From an uncultured Agathobaculum sp. (lineage in GTDB: Bacteria; Bacillota; Clostridia; Oscillospirales; Butyricicoccaceae), in the NCBI RefSeq assembly GCF_944384765.1, contig NZ_CALWUM010000011.1:1-59498 (forward strand): a stretch of DNA of 59,498 nucleotides. Direction: 5' to 3'. Of this stretch, positions 23,819 to 32,253 are shown piece by piece. The translations under genes were made by a program, and so were the position numbers. The number at the start of each line of letters is the position of its first letter. Position 1 is the stretch's first letter. The notes below the pieces were generated by a model. That model had not been told where the DNA came from and ran no database searches. It was given only the letters and a program-made list of their open reading frames with translations.

Positions 23819-25516
23819 ATGAACGCATATGAAATTGCGCGCGCCGAGGCGACCCGCGTCGTCGAGGCGGCTTATCAGAAAGCGGTAGCGGCGGGCACGC
23901 TGCCCGCGGGCGACATCCCGCCCGTGGCGGTCGAGACCCCCAAGGACGCCTCGAACGGCGACTGGGCCTCTACCTTTGCCATGCAGTGCGCCAAGCCCCT
24001 GCGCATGGCGCCCCGCAAGATCGCCGAGGCGATCGTCCAAAACCTCGACCTGTCGGACAGCTGCTTTGACACGGTGGAGATCGCCGGCCCGGGCTTTATG
24101 AACTTCACCCTGGGCCAGAGCTGGTATGAAAAAGCGGTGCGCGGCGTGTTTGAGCTGGGCGAAAACTACGGCCGCACCCAGACCGCCCACCCGGAAAAGA
24201 TCATGGTCGAGTTTGTCTCCGCCAACCCCACCGGCCCGATGCACATGGGCAACGCGCGCGGCGGCGTGTTGGGCGACTGCCTGTCCTCGGTGCTCGACTG
24301 GTCGGGCAACGACGTGACCCGCGAGTTCTATATCAACGACGCAGGTAACCAGGTGGACAAGTTCGCCCACTCGGTCGAGGGCCGCTATATCCAGGAGGTC
24401 CGCGGCGAGGACGCGATCGAGTTTGACCCGACCTGGTATCAGGGCGACGACATCAAGGCGCTCGCGCATGATCTGGTCGAGCAGTATGGCGACAGCCTGA
24501 TGGACAAGACCCCGGAGGAGCGCTTTGCGATCATCGAGGGTTACGGCCTGCCGACCAATATCGCGCGCATGGAGCGCGACCTCAAGCGCTATAAGATCAA
24601 TTACGACGTGTGGTTCCGCGAGAGCGACCTGCACAAGAGCGGCTACGTCAAGGAGACCATCGACCTGCTGACCGCCAAGGGCGCAACCTACGAGACCGAG
24701 GACGGCGCGCTCTGGCTGCGCACGACCGATTTCGGCTGCGATAAGGACGATGTGCTGCGCCGCGCAAACGGATTTTACACCTATTTTGCGGCGGATATCG
24801 CCTATCACCGCAACAAGTTTGAAAAGCGCGGGTTTGACCGCGTGATCAACATCTGGGGCGCGGATCACCACGGCCACGTCAAGCGCCTCAAGTGCGCGCT
24901 CGACGCACTCGGCCTGGACGGCACGCACCGTCTGGAGATCGTGCTGATGCAGCTGGTGCGCATGATGCAGGGCGGCGAAGTCGTGCGTATGTCCAAACGC
25001 ACGGGCAAGAGCCTGACCCTGACCGACCTGCTCGACGAGATCCCGGTCGATGCGGCGCGCTTTTTCTTCAACTCGCGCGCAGCCGAGACTCAGATGGAGT
25101 TCGATCTGGACCTCGCGGTCAAGCAGGATTCGGATAACCCGCTTTACTATGTGCAGTATGCGCACGCGCGCATCTGCTCGGTGATCAAAAACTGTGTGGA
25201 AAACGGCGTGCCCATGCCGGATACCGCGGCGGTTGACCTGTCCGTGCTGACCGGCGCGGACGAGCGCCAGCTGATCAAGCAGATCGCGCTGCTGCCCGAG
25301 GAGATCGTGCAGGCGGCTACCAGCCGCGACCCCTCGCGCCTGAACAAGTACGCAGTGACGCTCGCGCAGCAGTTCCACCACTTCTATAACGCCTGCCGCA
25401 TCAAGTGCGACGATGAAAAGCTGTGTGCGGCGCGCTTGGCGCTGTGTCTTGCGGCCCGGCAGGCGATCGCCAATACCCTCGGCCTGATCGGCGTCGAAGC
25501 GCCGGAGACGATGTAA
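23819..25516 (+). CDS. argS: Arginyl-tRNA synthetase
   Basis: 565 residues from the ATG at 23819; a GTG at 23807 is too close to the GGAG ribosome site. Class Ia enzyme: the N-terminal Add-1 domain contains SNGDWASTFAM, the HIGH box is PTGPMHMGNARGG at about 140, FVSANPTG precedes it, IWGADHHGH follows, the KMSKS region reads RMSKRTGKSLTL, and the DALR C-terminal domain ends the protein (QFHHFYNACRI). Last of the ddl-murI-DUF1934-argS group. A run of hairpins follows. Confidence 0.96.
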   Translation: MNAYEIARAEATRVVEAAYQKAVAAGTLPAGDIPPVAVETPKDASNGDWASTFAMQCAKPLRMAPRKIAEAIVQNLDLSDSCFDTVEIAGPGFMNFTLGQSWYEKAVRGVFELGENYGRTQTAHPEKIMVEFVSANPTGPMHMGNARGGVLGDCLSSVLDWSGNDVTREFYINDAGNQVDKFAHSVEGRYIQEVRGEDAIEFDPTWYQGDDIKALAHDLVEQYGDSLMDKTPEERFAIIEGYGLPTNIARMERDLKRYKINYDVWFRESDLHKSGYVKETIDLLTAKGATYETEDGALWLRTTDFGCDKDDVLRRANGFYTYFAADIAYHRNKFEKRGFDRVINIWGADHHGHVKRLKCALDALGLDGTHRLEIVLMQLVRMMQGGEVVRMSKRTGKSLTLTDLLDEIPVDAARFFFNSRAAETQMEFDLDLAVKQDSDNPLYYVQYAHARICSVIKNCVENGVPMPDTAAVDLSVLTGADERQLIKQIALLPEEIVQAATSRDPSRLNKYAVTLAQQFHHFYNACRIKCDDEKLCAARLALCLAARQAIANTLGLIGVEAPETM

Positions 25517-25521
25517 GACAT

Positions 25522-25690
25522 CGTTCCAACCGTACAGGTTGGAACGAGTGAGGGTTCCACCGCGCCTGCCGGCGCGGATGAAACCCGGAGGAAGAAAAGT
25601 TCCGACACGCGAAACTTTTCTTCCTTCTTGTATCAAAACCCACGTACATGCCGCGGGTTTTGATGAAAATTCCTGCAAGACAGGAATTTT
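25522..25690 (+). other. Five consecutive RNA hairpins after argS
   Basis: Perfect or near-perfect stems follow one another: 25522-25531/25537-25546 (CGTTCCAACC); 25552-25556/25582-25586 enclosing 25560-25566/25571-25577 (CCGCGCC); 25589-25601/25613-25625 (13 bp); 25632-25641/25655-25664 (ATCAAAACCC); and 25666-25675/25681-25690 (AAAATTCCTG). The third and fifth resemble terminators but have weak T-tracts (CTTCTT, CTGTTT). The segment could end argS, act as a leader of the protease gene or be a stable small RNA. No known riboswitch class was recognised. Confidence 0.55.
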
Positions 25691-25743
25691 CTGTTTGAAT
25701 ATGCGCGGAGGCGCAATAGACTCTCTGGAAAATGGAGATTGCA

Positions 25744-27231
25744 ATGAAAAAGTTTGCAAAACGTCTGGCCGCGCTGGCATTGGCGGCGTCGATGTTCGTC
25801 GTGCCGGCGGGCGCGGTGACGCAGGACGGACAGAGCGAGACCTGGTTTGACGGCGTATGGGCGCTGATCGATGCGTTCGGCCTCAAGGCGGAGAACAATC
25901 CGTATATCCTGCAAAATTATATCAACAAATATCTCGCCGAACACCCGGAGGAGATGTACAACGTCATTAACGATATCCTTTCGCTGATGGATACGCACTC
26001 GATGTATCTGTCGAGCGAGGAATACTCGCAGGGCTTTTCCACGCTCGAGGGCTTTGTCGGCATTGGCGTGGGGATGCAGGAAACCGTGAGCGGTGTGCAG
26101 ATCGTCGAGGTCATGCGCTTTTCCGCGGCGGAGGAAGCCGGTCTGCAGATCGGCGACGTGATCATCGCTGTGGACGGCAAGGACACCACTGCAATGACAA
26201 GCGCGGATGTCGCTGAGCTGCTGCGCGGCGAGGAAGGCACGGCGGTATCGGTCACGGTGCGCCGGCAGGGCCGCGAGTTGACTGTCACCTGCACGCGACG
26301 CCAGGTCAATCAGGTGTATGTGTCCAGCAGCACCATGGCAGAGGGCGTGGAGTACATCAAGGTCAGCGCCATGGGATCGGAAAACGACTGGACAGCCTTC
26401 TCTGAGATTTGGCAGGGATTGGACGAAAAAAACACCCGCGCGGTCATCCTTGACCTGCGTGGCAACGGCGGCGGCGTGATCGACGTCGCGCTCAAGATGG
26501 CGGACGCGATGGTGCAGAATGAGGGTGTATACCTCGCCGGTGTGCACTGGCGCGAGGATATGGGCGGCCTGGAGCAGACCTATTCGACCGGCGGCGGGCT
26601 GCCGCTGAACAAAATCGTCGTACTGGTGGACGGCGGCACCGCTTCGGCGGCCGAACTGCTCGCGGGCAGCCTGCAGGACACCGGCACGGCCACGCTCGTG
26701 GGCGAAAAGACCTACGGCAAGGGCCAGGGGCAGTTCCACATCCCGCTGATTAACGGTGACAGGCTGGTGATTACCACGCTCGAACTCGAGCTGCCGCGGC
26801 AGGGCAGCTATGAGGGCGTCGGCCTGACGCCCGACCTGCAGCTTGAAAACCGCACGGTGACCGTGGATGCGGCGGCGCTTTCGCCGCTCGACACCACCAA
26901 GACCCTGCGCTTCGGCCAGCAGTCGGACGACGTTTACGCGATGACCGAGCGCCTGGCGCTGTTCGGCCTGATCGATGAGCCGACCAATACCTATGACGCG
27001 GACGTGGTTGAGGCGGTCGCCGCCTTCCGCGAGAGCTATGAGCTCGATCCGACGCTGCTTTACGCCTCGCCCGATCTGCTCACGGCGCTGGACGACGCCG
27101 TGCATACGCTGGACGGCGAAAGCTATGTGCTGGATGATCAGCTGCAGGTCGCGCTTGAGATGTGCAAACTGGCCGCGGCCAAGCCGCAGCAGTACACCGC
27201 GCTGCCGGACGGCAGCTGGACAAAGAACTGA
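25744..27231 (+). CDS. Secreted S41 (C-terminal processing) protease with PDZ domain
   Basis: 495 residues from the ATG at 25744 (GGAGA 5 bases upstream). A signal peptide (MKKFAKRLAALALAASMF...PAGA) is followed by the N-terminal helices, a PDZ domain (about 95-180, GIGVGMQETVSGVQIV, AGLQIGDVIIAVDG) and the S41 core. Catalytic S301 (GGTASAAELL) and K326 (YGKGQG) are 25 residues apart, as in CtpB. The last 100 residues, beginning LRFGQQSDDVYAMTERL, look like a peptidoglycan-binding-type helical domain. It probably cuts envelope proteins outside the membrane. Confidence 0.92.
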   Translation: MKKFAKRLAALALAASMFVVPAGAVTQDGQSETWFDGVWALIDAFGLKAENNPYILQNYINKYLAEHPEEMYNVINDILSLMDTHSMYLSSEEYSQGFSTLEGFVGIGVGMQETVSGVQIVEVMRFSAAEEAGLQIGDVIIAVDGKDTTAMTSADVAELLRGEEGTAVSVTVRRQGRELTVTCTRRQVNQVYVSSSTMAEGVEYIKVSAMGSENDWTAFSEIWQGLDEKNTRAVILDLRGNGGGVIDVALKMADAMVQNEGVYLAGVHWREDMGGLEQTYSTGGGLPLNKIVVLVDGGTASAAELLAGSLQDTGTATLVGEKTYGKGQGQFHIPLINGDRLVITTLELELPRQGSYEGVGLTPDLQLENRTVTVDAAALSPLDTTKTLRFGQQSDDVYAMTERLALFGLIDEPTNTYDADVVEAVAAFRESYELDPTLLYASPDLLTALDDAVHTLDGESYVLDDQLQVALEMCKLAAAKPQQYTALPDGSWTKN

Positions 27232-27252
27232 CGCTTCTTAGGGGGAAGAACA

Positions 27253-28293
27253 TTGGACATTCCGTTATGTCAGATGGAGCACACACCGCAGATCCTGCTC
27301 AATGAAGCGGACGATCTGCCCTATTATCACAAAGCGCCCGAACGCTTCGGCGGCGCGATCGCGCCGGACGGGGCGGCCTGCGCCCGCTGGGCGGCTGAAC
27401 TGGCGCCGCTGCCGGTTGGGCTTGCGCTCGACTGCCCGCCCGTCCCGGATGAGGAGGACTGCGAGCGGCCGGTGACCATGTACTATATCAAACAGTGCAA
27501 GCAGGCGTTCCGCCCGCTGCTGCATGAGGACGCCGCGTTTTACTATCTGCGCGGCGCGCAGACCTTTGCCGCGCTGCGCGCGGCTGTGCTCGCGCTGGGC
27601 GACATCAGCGGACGCACGGTGATCACTGAGGTCGCGATCGAAGACGACGAGGGCCGCATGGCGGACGGCACGGATGTGCGCGCCGCGGTCGGCGTGTTGC
27701 AGCGCATTGGCGTAACCACGGTGATCCTGACGGCGCACGACCCCGAGGCCATGACCGAGGCGCTCGACCTCGCCGCACCGTATGCGCGGCTCGCGCTCGG
27801 CGTGTGCGTGCACTCCGCGTGGCTGCGCGCACAGACCAAGCTGTATAACACTGAACTGGTGCTGCCGGCTGACCACGACGATACCGCGCGCCTGCTTGAA
27901 GCCCTCGACGGCCACACGGGCGGCGAATATGTGCCGCGCGACCATGACGACTTTATCCTTGCGCCGGACGGCAAAAACCCGCACTTTATCGACCCGACGA
28001 TTGATATTTCGGACGAGATCGAGTGCGGCCCCCGGCTGGAGGAGGCGCTGATCGAGGCAGAGGACGACGCGGGCGCGCTCAAGCTCGTGCTCGAGACTGA
28101 GGATGATGTGATCAAGCTCGAGGAGTTCCGGTATATGATTTCGCGGCCGGTGTGCCTGTGCGCGGAGTCCGCCGACCTGCTCGAGCAGGGCCTGCGGGTG
28201 TATCCCGGCCTTGCGCTGTATGACGGCACTTGGGAACAGCCCGAAGATGTGCTGCATTATCTGGAACAAAAGTACGGACTGATCCGTTTATAA
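27253..28293 (+). CDS. Hypothetical protein resembling a degenerate homocysteine S-methyltransferase domain
   Basis: 346 residues from a TTG start behind GGGGGAAGAA. A central stretch (about 118-160, TVITEVAIEDDEGRMADGTD, then VGVLQRIGVTTVILTAHDP) resembles the strand-helix unit of homocysteine methyltransferase TIM barrels. The C-terminal PVCLCAESADLLEQGL resembles the start of a pterin-binding barrel. The Gly-Cys-Cys zinc motif required for methyl transfer is absent, so activity of that kind is unlikely. The assignment is weak and rests on short similarities. It follows the S41 protease gene after 21 bases. Confidence 0.4.
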   Translation: MDIPLCQMEHTPQILLNEADDLPYYHKAPERFGGAIAPDGAACARWAAELAPLPVGLALDCPPVPDEEDCERPVTMYYIKQCKQAFRPLLHEDAAFYYLRGAQTFAALRAAVLALGDISGRTVITEVAIEDDEGRMADGTDVRAAVGVLQRIGVTTVILTAHDPEAMTEALDLAAPYARLALGVCVHSAWLRAQTKLYNTELVLPADHDDTARLLEALDGHTGGEYVPRDHDDFILAPDGKNPHFIDPTIDISDEIECGPRLEEALIEAEDDAGALKLVLETEDDVIKLEEFRYMISRPVCLCAESADLLEQGLRVYPGLALYDGTWEQPEDVLHYLEQKYGLIRL

Positions 28294-28387
28294 AAAGGAG
28301 AACAGCCCCTGCCGGCCTGCGGCGGGGCTGACGCATCCCCGGCGCGTCCTGCGCAGGATGCGCGCAAAGCTGGAATGGAGGCGCTGG

Positions 28388-29350
28388 ATGGACTGGAAAG
28401 AGGTTGCGATTTACACCACGACCGCCGGCATCGGGCCGGTGGAGGCCGTGCTGGATGACAACGGCATCGAGGGCTATGTGCTCGAGGATGCTGCGGACTT
28501 TGAGGAATTCCTCAAGGACACGGAAATCTACTGGGACTATGTGGACGAGGACCTGGTGCGCGAAAAGCGCGCGCAGGAAACCTGCCTGAAAATCTATCTG
28601 CCGGACAATGAGGAGGGCGCAAAGCAGTATGCGGACCTGTGCCGCGCGCTGGAAAACCTCAAGGCGCGCGACACCGGGCACGCCTGGGGCCGCCTGTGCA
28701 CCGAAACCGCACTGACCCGGCAGGAGGATTGGGAATGGGGCTGGAAACAGTATTTCAAGCCCTTCCCGGTGGGAAAAACCTTTATGATCAAGCCCTCGTG
28801 GGAGACCGTGGACGACCCGCAGGGGCGGCGCATCCTGGAGATCGACCCGGCTTCGAGCTTCGGCACGGGCAGCCACGACACCACCCAGCTGTGCATGACC
28901 GCGCTCGAGGAATGCGTCCATCCGGGCGATAAGCTGCTCGACATGGGAACCGGCTCGGGCATCCTTGCGATTGCCGCGGCGATGCTGGGCGCGGATGTGC
29001 AGACCGTGGTGGATATTGACGAGAACTGCCTGCGGACCGCACAGGAGAACGCGGAGAAAAACCATGTTTCGATCGGCCGCGGCCTGTGCGGCGACGCGCT
29101 GCGCGACCCCGCGCTCGCGCAGGAGATCGGCGCAGGGTACGATATCATCGTGGCCAATATTGTGGCGGACATCATCATTGGCATGGCGCCGATGTTCTAT
29201 GAAAAGCTGGTTTCCGGCGGCACGCTGATCTGCTCAGGCATCTTAAACGAGCGGGCGGATGAGGTGCGCGCTGCGCTGGAACGGACTGGATTTGTAACTT
29301 TGCACCATGCAAATAGCACGGATTGGTCGGCTTTTTCGGCAAAAAAATGA
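28388..29350 (+). CDS. prmA: Ribosomal protein L11 methyltransferase
   Basis: 320 residues from the ATG at 28388 with GGAGG 6 bases upstream; an earlier in-frame ATG lies in a hairpin-rich leader. The N-terminal substrate domain (about 1-110) contains WKEVAIYTTTAGIGPVEAVL. The SAM domain shows FGTGSHDTTQLC, LLDMGTGSGILAIAA and the NIVADIIIGM catalytic strand. It trimethylates L11 in the cytosol. GC-rich hairpins at about 28303-28350 precede it. Confidence 0.94.
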   Translation: MDWKEVAIYTTTAGIGPVEAVLDDNGIEGYVLEDAADFEEFLKDTEIYWDYVDEDLVREKRAQETCLKIYLPDNEEGAKQYADLCRALENLKARDTGHAWGRLCTETALTRQEDWEWGWKQYFKPFPVGKTFMIKPSWETVDDPQGRRILEIDPASSFGTGSHDTTQLCMTALEECVHPGDKLLDMGTGSGILAIAAAMLGADVQTVVDIDENCLRTAQENAEKNHVSIGRGLCGDALRDPALAQEIGAGYDIIVANIVADIIIGMAPMFYEKLVSGGTLICSGILNERADEVRAALERTGFVTLHHANSTDWSAFSAKK

Positions 29351-29366
29351 TTCATGGATTGTTTAC

Positions 29367-29395
29367 TTGCCAAACTGCATTTTTTTTGATAGAAT
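29367..29395 (+). promoter_or_regulatory. Promoter of rsmE
   Basis: TTGCCA (29367-29372), 17 bases, TAGAAT (29390-29395), 22 bases before the rsmE ATG, so the leader is very short. Confidence 0.65.
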
Positions 29396-29416
29396 AGGAA
29401 AGGTTATTTTGTCATC

Positions 29417-30142
29417 ATGCCAAGATTTTTTGTTGCCGCGCGCCCGCAGGACGGCCTGCTGATGCTGGAGGGTGAAAACGCGCACCACGCATCGCGTGTG
29501 CTGCGGCTGCGGCCGGGTGATCCGGTCACGCTGTGCGACGGCAAAGGAACGGATTATGACTGCGTTGTGGAAAGAGTCGGCCGGGAGGCGGTTGCCTGCC
29601 GGGTGCAGGACTGTCATCCTGCGCGCACCGAGCCCAAACAACGCTTGGTTCTGTTTATGGCTCTGCCAAAGGGCGATAAAATGGATTTTATCGTGCAGAA
29701 GTCGGTCGAGCTTGGCGCGAGCGAAATCGTGCCCTATCTGTCTAAAAACTGTGTATCCCGTCCGGAAAAAACGGACAAAAAGGTGGAGCGCTGGCGCAGG
29801 ATCGCCGCGGAGGCCGCCAAGCAGTGCGGCAGAGGTGTGCTGCCGGAAGTCGGCACGGTGATCTCCTTTGAGCAGGCGGTCATGCGCGCGGGGTTGTGCG
29901 AAACCGCACTGTTCCTGTATGAAAACGAAAAGCAGACCGGTCTGCGGGAAGCGCTTGCGGACGGTGTAGGAAATTCAGTTGCGTTGCTGGTCGGCCCGGA
30001 GGGTGGATTTGCCCCGGAGGAGGCCGAAACGGCAGCGGACGCAGGACTGAAAAGCGTGTCCCTCGGTACGCGCATCCTGCGGTGCGAAACGGCGCCGGTT
30101 GCGGCGTTGGCCGCCGTGCTATATGCGGGCGGCAATATGTGA
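29417..30142 (+). CDS. rsmE: 16S rRNA m3U1498 methyltransferase
   Basis: 241 residues. An N-terminal PUA-like domain (MPRFFV, HHASRVLRLRPGD) is followed by the SPOUT knot with MALPKGDKMDFIVQKSVELG, AAEAAKQCGRG, LLVGPEGGFAPEEAE and LGTRILRCETAPVAAL. It methylates U1498 at N3 in 16S rRNA. AGGAAAGG about 14 bases before the ATG is the nearest ribosome site. Confidence 0.95.
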   Translation: MPRFFVAARPQDGLLMLEGENAHHASRVLRLRPGDPVTLCDGKGTDYDCVVERVGREAVACRVQDCHPARTEPKQRLVLFMALPKGDKMDFIVQKSVELGASEIVPYLSKNCVSRPEKTDKKVERWRRIAAEAAKQCGRGVLPEVGTVISFEQAVMRAGLCETALFLYENEKQTGLREALADGVGNSVALLVGPEGGFAPEEAETAADAGLKSVSLGTRILRCETAPVAALAAVLYAGGNM

Positions 30143-30164
30143 GTAAAAAGAGGGAGTGTGGGCA

Positions 30165-30947
30165 TTGTCGAAAAACAATGTGGGAAGAAAAACGATCAGC
30201 AAGGAAGAGTATACCACCAATAAGGTGCTGACCGTATTCAGCGTGTGCCTGCTGGGCGTGCTGCTGCTCATGATTGTGCAGCGCCTGCTGGATTATGCAA
30301 ACACCTGGGCGACCGGTATGCTGCTGGTCAAGGTGCTGCTGGGTGTCGGCGTTGCAGGCGTGATCTGGGGCGTTGTTCTGCTCGTGCTTGAGCTTTCAGG
30401 CAAGCGGGACGGCTCGCGCCGCATTATTTGCGGGCGCAATGTGTTGCTGGTCAGCATTGTGATGGTGCTGTGCATGGCGCTGATCGGTTATCTGGGCGCG
30501 CAGCCGATTAAGCTGCTGTATGTGATCCTGCCTGTGCTGGCAGTGTATTATCTGGTATACCACTCCTATGCGCCGGAATTCTTTATCATCGCGGCGGACA
30601 GCGGCGTGGCGATCGGCCTGATGTGGCTGGAGCATCGCGCGCTGGCCTCGGCCAGCCATGTCTGGATGGCCTATGCGTCGATCGGCGCAGCGGTCGTGCT
30701 GGCGGTGATCCAGCTGATTTGCGTTTGGACGCTGCGCGGCAAGGGCGGCAAGTTCACCTTCCGCGGCAAAAAGGTCGATTCGCACTTCAGCCGCAATGCA
30801 TATACGATGCTGACGGTCACCCCTGTGCTCATGGCAGTGCTGACCGCGGTCGTGCTGTTCATGCCGTCGTGGCTGCTGATCGCAATGGGCTGCGCTGCGG
30901 CATATCTGTTTGTCACTGCGGTATACTATACTGTTAAGCTGATGTAA
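30165..30947 (+). CDS. Polytopic membrane protein of unknown function
   Basis: About 260 residues from a TTG at 30165, placed 8 bases after AGGGAG; a GTG at 30156 is possible but too close to it. The N-terminus is basic (SKNNVGRKTISKEEYTTNK). About six hydrophobic segments follow, with a short cytosolic loop RGKGGKFTFRGKKVDSHFSRN before the last two. No family is recognised; similar proteins are common hypothetical genes after rsmE in clostridia. Confidence 0.6.
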   Translation: MSKNNVGRKTISKEEYTTNKVLTVFSVCLLGVLLLMIVQRLLDYANTWATGMLLVKVLLGVGVAGVIWGVVLLVLELSGKRDGSRRIICGRNVLLVSIVMVLCMALIGYLGAQPIKLLYVILPVLAVYYLVYHSYAPEFFIIAADSGVAIGLMWLEHRALASASHVWMAYASIGAAVVLAVIQLICVWTLRGKGGKFTFRGKKVDSHFSRNAYTMLTVTPVLMAVLTAVVLFMPSWLLIAMGCAAAYLFVTAVYYTVKLM

Positions 30948-31007
30948 GGAACAACTGGAGGCGGACGGCTTAGCCGTCCGTTTTTCGTTTTTACAGGGGG
31001 AGAAACC

Positions 31008-31784
31008 ATGAAGCGAGCGGCTGTGCTGCTGGCGCTGCTGGTGCTGGCCGGCGGCGTGTTTCTGTTTTGCTATCCGCGCCTGTCCGCGCCCCATGTGCAG
31101 AGCCCGTTTGAGGCGGCGGCCCTGCTCGAGCAGGATGCACAGGCCGGCGGGGACGGGGTGACCTTCCGCACTGAGGAGATTGATCTGGACGCAGTCTATC
31201 GCGCGCTTGAGGCACGGTATCCGTTTGCCTTTGCGCTGCACGCGACCGAGCGCCCCGACCGTACAACCGTGCTGGAAGTGCAGACGCCGCGCGTGGCACG
31301 GCAGGCGCAGGCACAGCAATATGCCGCGGCGCTCGCGGCGGACTGCGTGCGCGTGGATATGACCGAAGCCGAAAAACTGCGTGCGCTGCACGACGCGCTC
31401 GTGCGCCTGTGCACATATGATCTGGACACCGCCGAACAGGACGCGCCGGACGGCGCCGCCGCGCCCTTTGCAGCGGACGGCGCGCTGCTCGACCATAAGG
31501 CGGTGTGCGCGGGCTACGGGCGCGCATTTGCGATGCTGTGCGAGGCAGTGGGGATTGAGACGGTCTATGTCGCCTCGGAGGAGATGAACCACGGCTGGAA
31601 CGCCGTGCGGCTGGACGGGACGACCTATTACATCGACTGCACCTTTGACGACCCGGTGCCCGACCGGGGGGAATATGTGTCCGAACAGTATTTTCTGCTG
31701 ACCGCCGCGGAGCTTTCGCGCACCCATTCCTGGGACGAGGCTTTTTACGAGCGCCTGCTCGACAGCATGGAAAAAGAAAATTGA
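31008..31784 (+). CDS. Membrane-anchored transglutaminase-like protein
   Basis: 258 residues. A signal anchor (about 3-22, AAVLLALLVLAGGVFLFCY) is followed by an Ala/Glu-rich region and a transglutaminase-like (papain-fold) domain. The catalytic triad is C167 (KAVCAGYGRAF), H195 (MNHGWNAV) and D210 (YYIDCTFDD). In bacteria such extracytoplasmic domains act as peptidases or cross-linkers, often on cell-wall or secreted proteins. GGGGGAG before the ATG is the ribosome site. Confidence 0.85.
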   Translation: MKRAAVLLALLVLAGGVFLFCYPRLSAPHVQSPFEAAALLEQDAQAGGDGVTFRTEEIDLDAVYRALEARYPFAFALHATERPDRTTVLEVQTPRVARQAQAQQYAAALAADCVRVDMTEAEKLRALHDALVRLCTYDLDTAEQDAPDGAAAPFAADGALLDHKAVCAGYGRAFAMLCEAVGIETVYVASEEMNHGWNAVRLDGTTYYIDCTFDDPVPDRGEYVSEQYFLLTAAELSRTHSWDEAFYERLLDSMEKEN

Positions 31785-31803
31785 TAAAAGCGTTAAAAAG
31801 TGC

Positions 31804-31832
31804 TTGACACGACAGGTGGGATGGGTTATAAT
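31804..31832 (+). promoter_or_regulatory. Consensus promoter of the Met-Glu-Val tRNA cluster
   Basis: TTGACA (31804-31809), 17 bases, TATAAT (31827-31832): perfect consensus, 42 bases before tRNA-Met. Confidence 0.9.
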
Positions 31833-31874
31833 ATCTATCGTCGCCAACGAAACGGGCGGCGCGGGAAAACACAT

Positions 31875-31951
31875 GGCGGTATAGCTTAGTTGGCTAGAGC
31901 GTCCGGTTCATACCCGGAAGGTCATTGGTTCAAGTCCAATTACCGCTACCA
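31875..31951 (+). tRNA. tRNA-Met (CAT)
   Basis: 77 bases with encoded CCA. Acceptor GGCGGTA/TACCGCT starts with a G-T pair, and the anticodon CAT lies in TTCATAC. The closed first pair argues for an elongator rather than an initiator; a CAT tRNA-Ile precursor cannot be fully excluded. Confidence 0.9.
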
Positions 31952-31960
31952 TTTTCCCTT

Positions 31961-32035
31961 GGCCCGTTGGTCAAGCGGTTAAGACACCGCCCTTTCACGG
32001 CGGTAACGCGGGTTCGATTCCCGCACGGGTCACCA
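31961..32035 (+). tRNA. tRNA-Glu (TTC)
   Basis: 75 bases with encoded CCA, acceptor GGCCCGT/ACGGGTC, anticodon TTC in CTTTCAC, T-loop GGTTCGATTCC. Confidence 0.95.
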
Positions 32036-32037
32036 AT

Positions 32038-32113
32038 GGAAGTTTAGCTCAGCTGGGAGAGCATCTGCCTTACAAGCAGAGGGTCAGCGGTTCGAGCCCG
32101 TTAACTTCCACCA
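32038..32113 (+). tRNA. tRNA-Val (TAC)
   Basis: 76 bases with encoded CCA, acceptor GGAAGTT/AACTTCC, anticodon TAC in CTTACAA. Confidence 0.95.
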
Positions 32114-32117
32114 GACC

Positions 32118-32152
32118 AAAGCCTCGGATCGGAAACGATCCGAGGCTTTTTT
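32118..32152 (+). terminator. Terminator of the tRNA cluster
   Basis: 14-bp stem AAAGCCTCGGATCG and its complement with a 4-base loop and T6, 4 bases after tRNA-Val. Confidence 0.88.
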
Positions 32153-32253
32153 CTATCCATGCAGATCCGCCTGCGCCCTGCGAGCGGGATGCTGTATATG
32201 GTATATGCAAACCGAACACACGCTGGCCGGAACAGAAAAGGAGAGAAACCGAC

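Noticed and set aside
25551..25565. AGGGTTCCACCGCG after argS resembles a T-box sequence (AGGGTGGNACCGCG)
   Set aside because: The essential TGGN bulge that pairs with the tRNA CCA end is missing, no stem I with specifier loop precedes it, and it lies after, not before, the synthetase gene.
23816..25780. A 654-codon minus-strand open frame over argS, and other long antisense frames (such as 11149-13488 plus)
   Set aside because: They are shadows caused by high GC and third-position bias opposite real genes; none has domain content or a supported start.
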